The notes beneath the pieces were generated by a model that worked only from the letters and a program-made list of their open reading frames with translations, did no database searches and was not told the origin of the DNA. 30,603 bases of DNA, taken from positions 1 through 30,603 of the IMG/VR virus record IMGVR_UViG_3300007541_000114, one strand, 5' to 3'. Each line of letters opens with the position of its first letter. Position 1 is the first letter of the stretch. The stretch is from a virus. Of the stretch, positions 27,908 to 30,603 are shown in pieces. The position numbers were made by a program, and so were the translations under genes.

Positions 27908-28783
27908 ATGGTTAATCCATGGGCTGTTGGTATGGCTAGAGATGAAGGTGATATTATTTATCACACAATGATTCATTTAGCTGCCAATAATATGGCTGGT
28001 ATACTTGTGGCAGATAATTTATCTAACGATGACACTTGGGAGCAGATGAATAACGCAAAAGAGGAAATTGAATCTTCAGGATCAGGAACTCAAGTTATTC
28101 TTGTAAAAGATAATATTGTAGCCTATAAACAGGGCGATAAGATGACTAATCTAGCAGCTGAAGCAAGAAAAAATGGCGCTGATTGGGTAATTCCATTTGA
28201 CATAGATGAAATATGGTTTTCTCCCGGAAAAACTCTTCTCGAAGCTTTTGAAATATTAGACTCAAGAAATGTAGATGTATATAAATCATTATATACAAAC
28301 CATTCATTAACTGATCAAGACCCTGTTGGGAAGTCACCATTTCACTCTATGCAGTATAGATGGGATTTGCCAACTAATCACAAGAGCTGTTTTAGATTTA
28401 GATCAGCCGATCAATTCGTTAGAATTTCTGCGGGTAATCATTTTGTTCAGCATAACGGTTGGAGTATTGGTTCAAGAGTTAATACTGAAATTGATGATTA
28501 TGGTGAAGATAGAGTAGTTTCTGGACCACTTGAAATTCAGATAAGGCATTTTCAATGGAGATCTATTAACCATTTCATGTGCAAAGTACTTAACGCATAT
28601 GAGTCTTGTAGGGCACTTCCAAAAAATGATGACTTGTATAGAGGTGCAGCTTGGGCAGAGCATTTTAATGTTTATGAAAAAGATGGAAAAGCTGGATTGG
28701 AAAAGATGTTTTATGATACCGTATATATTAGTGGAGACTTAGGTTCACTGGTATACGATCCTGCTCCGATAAAGGAGTTTTAA
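27908..28783 (+). CDS. glycosyltransferase family 2-like (PF13704-type)
   Basis: A 291-residue protein with the Met-Ala-Arg-Asp-Glu-Gly-Asp start typical of the GT2 subgroup exemplified by PF13704 (Glyco_tranf_2_4), a Val-Ala-Asp-Asn-Leu-Ser-Asn-Asp-Asp loop at 34-42 and the metal-binding Phe-Asp98-Ile-Asp100-Glu101. Trp/His-rich segments in the second half (Asn-His-Phe-Val-Gln-His, Arg-His-Phe-Gln-Trp-Arg) fit the acceptor side. It starts 5 bases after the previous stop. Substrate is unknown. Similar enzymes occur in other phages beside structural or glycan genes. Confidence 0.83.
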   Translation: MVNPWAVGMARDEGDIIYHTMIHLAANNMAGILVADNLSNDDTWEQMNNAKEEIESSGSGTQVILVKDNIVAYKQGDKMTNLAAEARKNGADWVIPFDIDEIWFSPGKTLLEAFEILDSRNVDVYKSLYTNHSLTDQDPVGKSPFHSMQYRWDLPTNHKSCFRFRSADQFVRISAGNHFVQHNGWSIGSRVNTEIDDYGEDRVVSGPLEIQIRHFQWRSINHFMCKVLNAYESCRALPKNDDLYRGAAWAEHFNVYEKDGKAGLEKMFYDTVYISGDLGSLVYDPAPIKEF

Positions 28784-29440
28784 ATGACAAATGTAAGTTT
28801 AGTTATAATAACTGATGGTAGGCAAAACTGCATAGATAAAACAATACCATCAATGTATGAAAATCTTTATTGTGATTTTTTTGAGAAAATAATAATTAAC
28901 GATTCCGCAGATCCTAGATATCATGACTACCTTAGTAGAAAATATCCTGAATTTAAAATAATTTCCCACGAAGAAAGAAGAGGCTTAGCCGGAGCAGTAA
29001 TTTCTGCATGGGATAATGTGTCGTTGGATTCAGATTATGTTTTTCATCTTGAGGATGACTTTATATTTAATCAAAAGATTGATGTTGAATACATGGCCAA
29101 TCTACTAGAGGGTAACCAGCATCTTATTCAAATGGCATTAGTTCGTGCTCCAGTTAATCCTCCCGAAGAAGAAGTTGGTGGTTTTGTCTTTCAGCACTTA
29201 GATTCTTACCAGCAGAAAGATGGCTTTTTTGAGCACGGTAGATTATTTACTTTAAACCCATGCCTGTATCCCATGAGTACCGTCAATATTGGTTGGCCCG
29301 AGCATGGTGGTGAGTCCGAATTTACCAATAAGGTGCACGAGCTAAGTTCTGATTATCTTTTTGGTTTTTTAGGAGATATATATGATCCACCAAAAGTAAC
29401 TCATATTGGTGGAAGAAGATCTGAAGGATGGTTTTTGTGA
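28784..29440 (+). CDS. glycosyltransferase-like, GT-A fold
   Basis: A 218-residue protein beginning right after the previous stop, with AAAGGAG at 28772-28778. Val-Ser-Leu-Val-Ile-Ile-Thr-Asp-Gly-Arg is the N-terminal strand and loop. Leu89-Glu90-Asp91-Asp92-Phe is the DXD-equivalent metal site, and Arg-Arg-Gly-Leu-Ala-Gly-Ala at 65-71 suits a nucleotide-sugar loop. The C-terminal third (Tyr-Pro-Met-Ser, His-Gly-Gly-Glu-Ser-Glu, His-Ile-Gly-Gly) resembles small phage glycosyltransferases. It is a third copy of the fold in a row, so the glycan may carry several sugars. Confidence 0.8.
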   Translation: MTNVSLVIITDGRQNCIDKTIPSMYENLYCDFFEKIIINDSADPRYHDYLSRKYPEFKIISHEERRGLAGAVISAWDNVSLDSDYVFHLEDDFIFNQKIDVEYMANLLEGNQHLIQMALVRAPVNPPEEEVGGFVFQHLDSYQQKDGFFEHGRLFTLNPCLYPMSTVNIGWPEHGGESEFTNKVHELSSDYLFGFLGDIYDPPKVTHIGGRRSEGWFL

Positions 29441-30054
29441 TGGACCTACTTTTCATCGGTGGTGGAGGACACTATAGAGATCTGCTATATGTTGCCGAGA
29501 ACGATAAATATACAGATTGGAATGTCATTGGTTTTTTAGATGACGCAGAAATAGAAGGCAGGATTGGTCCAATAAATAAGCTTAATTTGCTTTTAGATAA
29601 ATATAAAAATTTACAATACTGCATATCAATTAATTCCTCTGACATAAGAAATGATTTAGATGCCAAACATGGTAGGTTAGATAGATCTGCAAATCTGATA
29701 CATGAAACAGCAGTTATAGGTACTAGCTGTTTATTGGGCAATGGGATTACAATGGGCCCTTATTCAGTTCTAACAACTAGAGTTAGAGTAGGTAATCACA
29801 CCCATATAAATACATTAGCTTCAATTAATCAAAATAGTTCACTGGGAGATTACTGTACGGTAAGTCCTGGTTCTCGTATTTGTGGTGATGTAAGTATTGG
29901 TAATGTATCATCTCTCGGTGCTGGGTCAGTCGTAATTAATTTCAAAAATTTAGGAAGCAACTGTATAGTTGGAGCAGGATCTGTTATAATTGATGATGTA
30001 CCAGATGGTTGTACTGTAGTCGGTGTTCCAGGCAAAGTGATAAAAAGGAAGTGA
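29440..30054 (+). CDS. NeuD/PglD-like sugar O- or N-acyltransferase (left-handed beta helix)
   Basis: A 204-residue protein. ATG 29440 is favoured because it overlaps the previous TGA by one base. ATG 29428 is a longer alternative. The N-terminal Rossmann-like part carries Phe-Ile-Gly-Gly-Gly-Gly-His (5-11), which binds the UDP-sugar in PglD/NeuD. The rest has hexapeptide repeats with Ile/Val-Gly at intervals (Val-Ile-Gly-Thr, Val-Gly-Asn-His, Ile-Gly-Asn-Val) ending in Val-Val-Gly-Val-Pro-Gly-Lys. It would acetylate or otherwise acylate an amino sugar or sialic-acid-like sugar. Such enzymes modify nucleotide sugars or finished glycans. Confidence 0.87.
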   Translation: MDLLFIGGGGHYRDLLYVAENDKYTDWNVIGFLDDAEIEGRIGPINKLNLLLDKYKNLQYCISINSSDIRNDLDAKHGRLDRSANLIHETAVIGTSCLLGNGITMGPYSVLTTRVRVGNHTHINTLASINQNSSLGDYCTVSPGSRICGDVSIGNVSSLGAGSVVINFKNLGSNCIVGAGSVIIDDVPDGCTVVGVPGKVIKRK

Positions 30055-30058
30055 TTTC

Positions 30059-30562
30059 ATGCATGCTGCAGCAACAAGATTTTTTACTGAAAATCTAAAA
30101 GATTACAAGTTGTCAAATGTATTAGAAATAGGTTCCATAAATATAAATGGATCAGTCAGAGATATGTATCCTAATGCGACTAGTTGGTACGGTATAGACA
30201 TAGTTGATGGTCCATGTGTTGATGAAGTAGCTGATGGATCAGAATGGTGTTCCTCTGAAAGATATGGTGTAGCCATATGTGCGGAAGTATTTGAGCATAC
30301 TCCTAAATGGAGAGAGATTATACTCAACATGCATTTCCACCTAGAGGATGGTGGATTACTATTGGCATCCTGTGCTTCTAGGGATAGGCCTCCACATTCA
30401 GCCAATGGAGATAATCTTGGTGTAGATGAATATTACCATAATGTTAGCCCTAAGGAGATGGATGAATTACTGTCTTCTATGAAATGGAAATCCTATGAAG
30501 TTATAGAAGCAGATGGCGACTTTGGTAATGATGATTTATATATAAAGTGTGTAAAAGGATAA
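30059..30562 (+). CDS. SAM-dependent methyltransferase, class I
   Basis: A 167-residue methyltransferase. Motif I is Val-Leu-Glu23-Ile-Gly25-Ser, the post-I acidic residue is Asp47 in Tyr-Gly-Ile-Asp-Ile-Val, motif IV is Ala-Ile-Cys-Ala-Glu-Val-Phe-Glu-His, and Leu-Glu-Asp-Gly-Gly-Leu-Leu is the late strand-turn. It belongs to the Methyltransf_11/25 type that acts on small molecules or sugars. Lying at the end of the glycosyltransferase run, it probably methylates a sugar of the same glycan. Five bases separate it from the acyltransferase. Confidence 0.8.
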   Translation: MHAAATRFFTENLKDYKLSNVLEIGSININGSVRDMYPNATSWYGIDIVDGPCVDEVADGSEWCSSERYGVAICAEVFEHTPKWREIILNMHFHLEDGGLLLASCASRDRPPHSANGDNLGVDEYYHNVSPKEMDELLSSMKWKSYEVIEADGDFGNDDLYIKCVKG

Positions 30563-30573
30563 GGTGATGTAAG

Positions 30574-30603
30574 ATGGGTAAACCAAGTAAAAATCAAAGA
30601 GTA
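30574..30603 (+). CDS. start of a further gene (3' truncated by window end)
   Basis: ATG 30574, 11 bases after the previous stop, begins Met-Gly-Lys-Pro-Ser-Lys-Asn-Gln-Arg-Val and is cut by the window end. AAGGTG at 30561-30566 lies 7 bases upstream. The beginning is basic, as in other small proteins here. Nothing more can be said. Confidence 0.5.
   Translation, partial: MGKPSKNQRV

Overview
This window reads as part of the genome of a tailed double-stranded DNA bacteriophage. Genes are tightly packed and nearly all on the + strand, with 1 to 26 base overlaps. It carries phage-type replication genes, an endolysin, holin-like membrane proteins, many tiny Lys/Arg-rich proteins and one tRNA. 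No terminase, portal, capsid or tail gene is present, so this is only part of the genome. Base composition is AT-rich (AGA and ATA codons dominate) and ribosome-binding sites are of the AGGAGG type. An aquatic phage is likely, because several mini-proteins resemble ones I know from marine phages. An actinobacterial host is possible (MSMEG_6728-like and DUF2746-like proteins, tRNA without encoded CCA), but that is inference.

Layout. (1) 1-6158: nucleotide metabolism and modification: dCMP deaminase, staphylococcal-nuclease-like protein, pyrimidine-dimer glycosylase-like protein, nucleoside 2-deoxyribosyltransferase-like protein, then a glycosyltransferase, a FkbM-like methyltransferase and three prolyl-4-hydroxylase-type 2OG-Fe(II) oxygenases, two of them a tandem duplication. 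(2) 6159-6470: a one-gene unit with its own promoter and hairpin. (3) 6495-17811: a glycosyltransferase, an unidentified protein, a Vsr/DUF559-like endonuclease, then the replication block: DnaB-like helicase, a degenerate Cas4/RecB-like protein, HD protein, archaeo-eukaryotic-type primase with a PriL-like Fe-S tail, Pol III alpha with a complete PHP site, small Zn-binding proteins and an intact Cas4/RecB-like nuclease. (4) 17812-18124: a bidirectional terminator, the only minus-strand gene (UBA-like), and a promoter. (5) 18125-22123: endonuclease-I-like nuclease, sigma-factor-like protein, RNase H, dNMP kinase and an AT-hook protein, ending at a strong terminator. (6) 22225-26183: a cassette of tiny basic proteins interleaved with a fourth oxygenase, an M15-type endolysin and two holin-like proteins. 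(7) 26198-30603: tRNA-Ser(GCU), a promoter, a DEDDy exonuclease with a zinc ribbon, then a second glycan block of three glycosyltransferases, a NeuD-like acyltransferase and a methyltransferase.

How it may work together. Helicase, primase, polymerase, RNase H and two possible proofreading activities suggest a largely self-sufficient replisome, with Cas4-like, Vsr-like and endonuclease-I-like nucleases for recombination and DNA turnover. The sigma-like protein may read the TTGnnn-17-TATAAT promoters seen here. The most unusual theme is four Fe(II)/2OG hydroxylases plus at least five glycosyltransferases and two methyltransferases, with one hydroxylase gene inside the Lys-rich cassette. This suggests, without proving it, a phage-encoded hydroxylation and glycosylation pathway acting on phage or host proteins.
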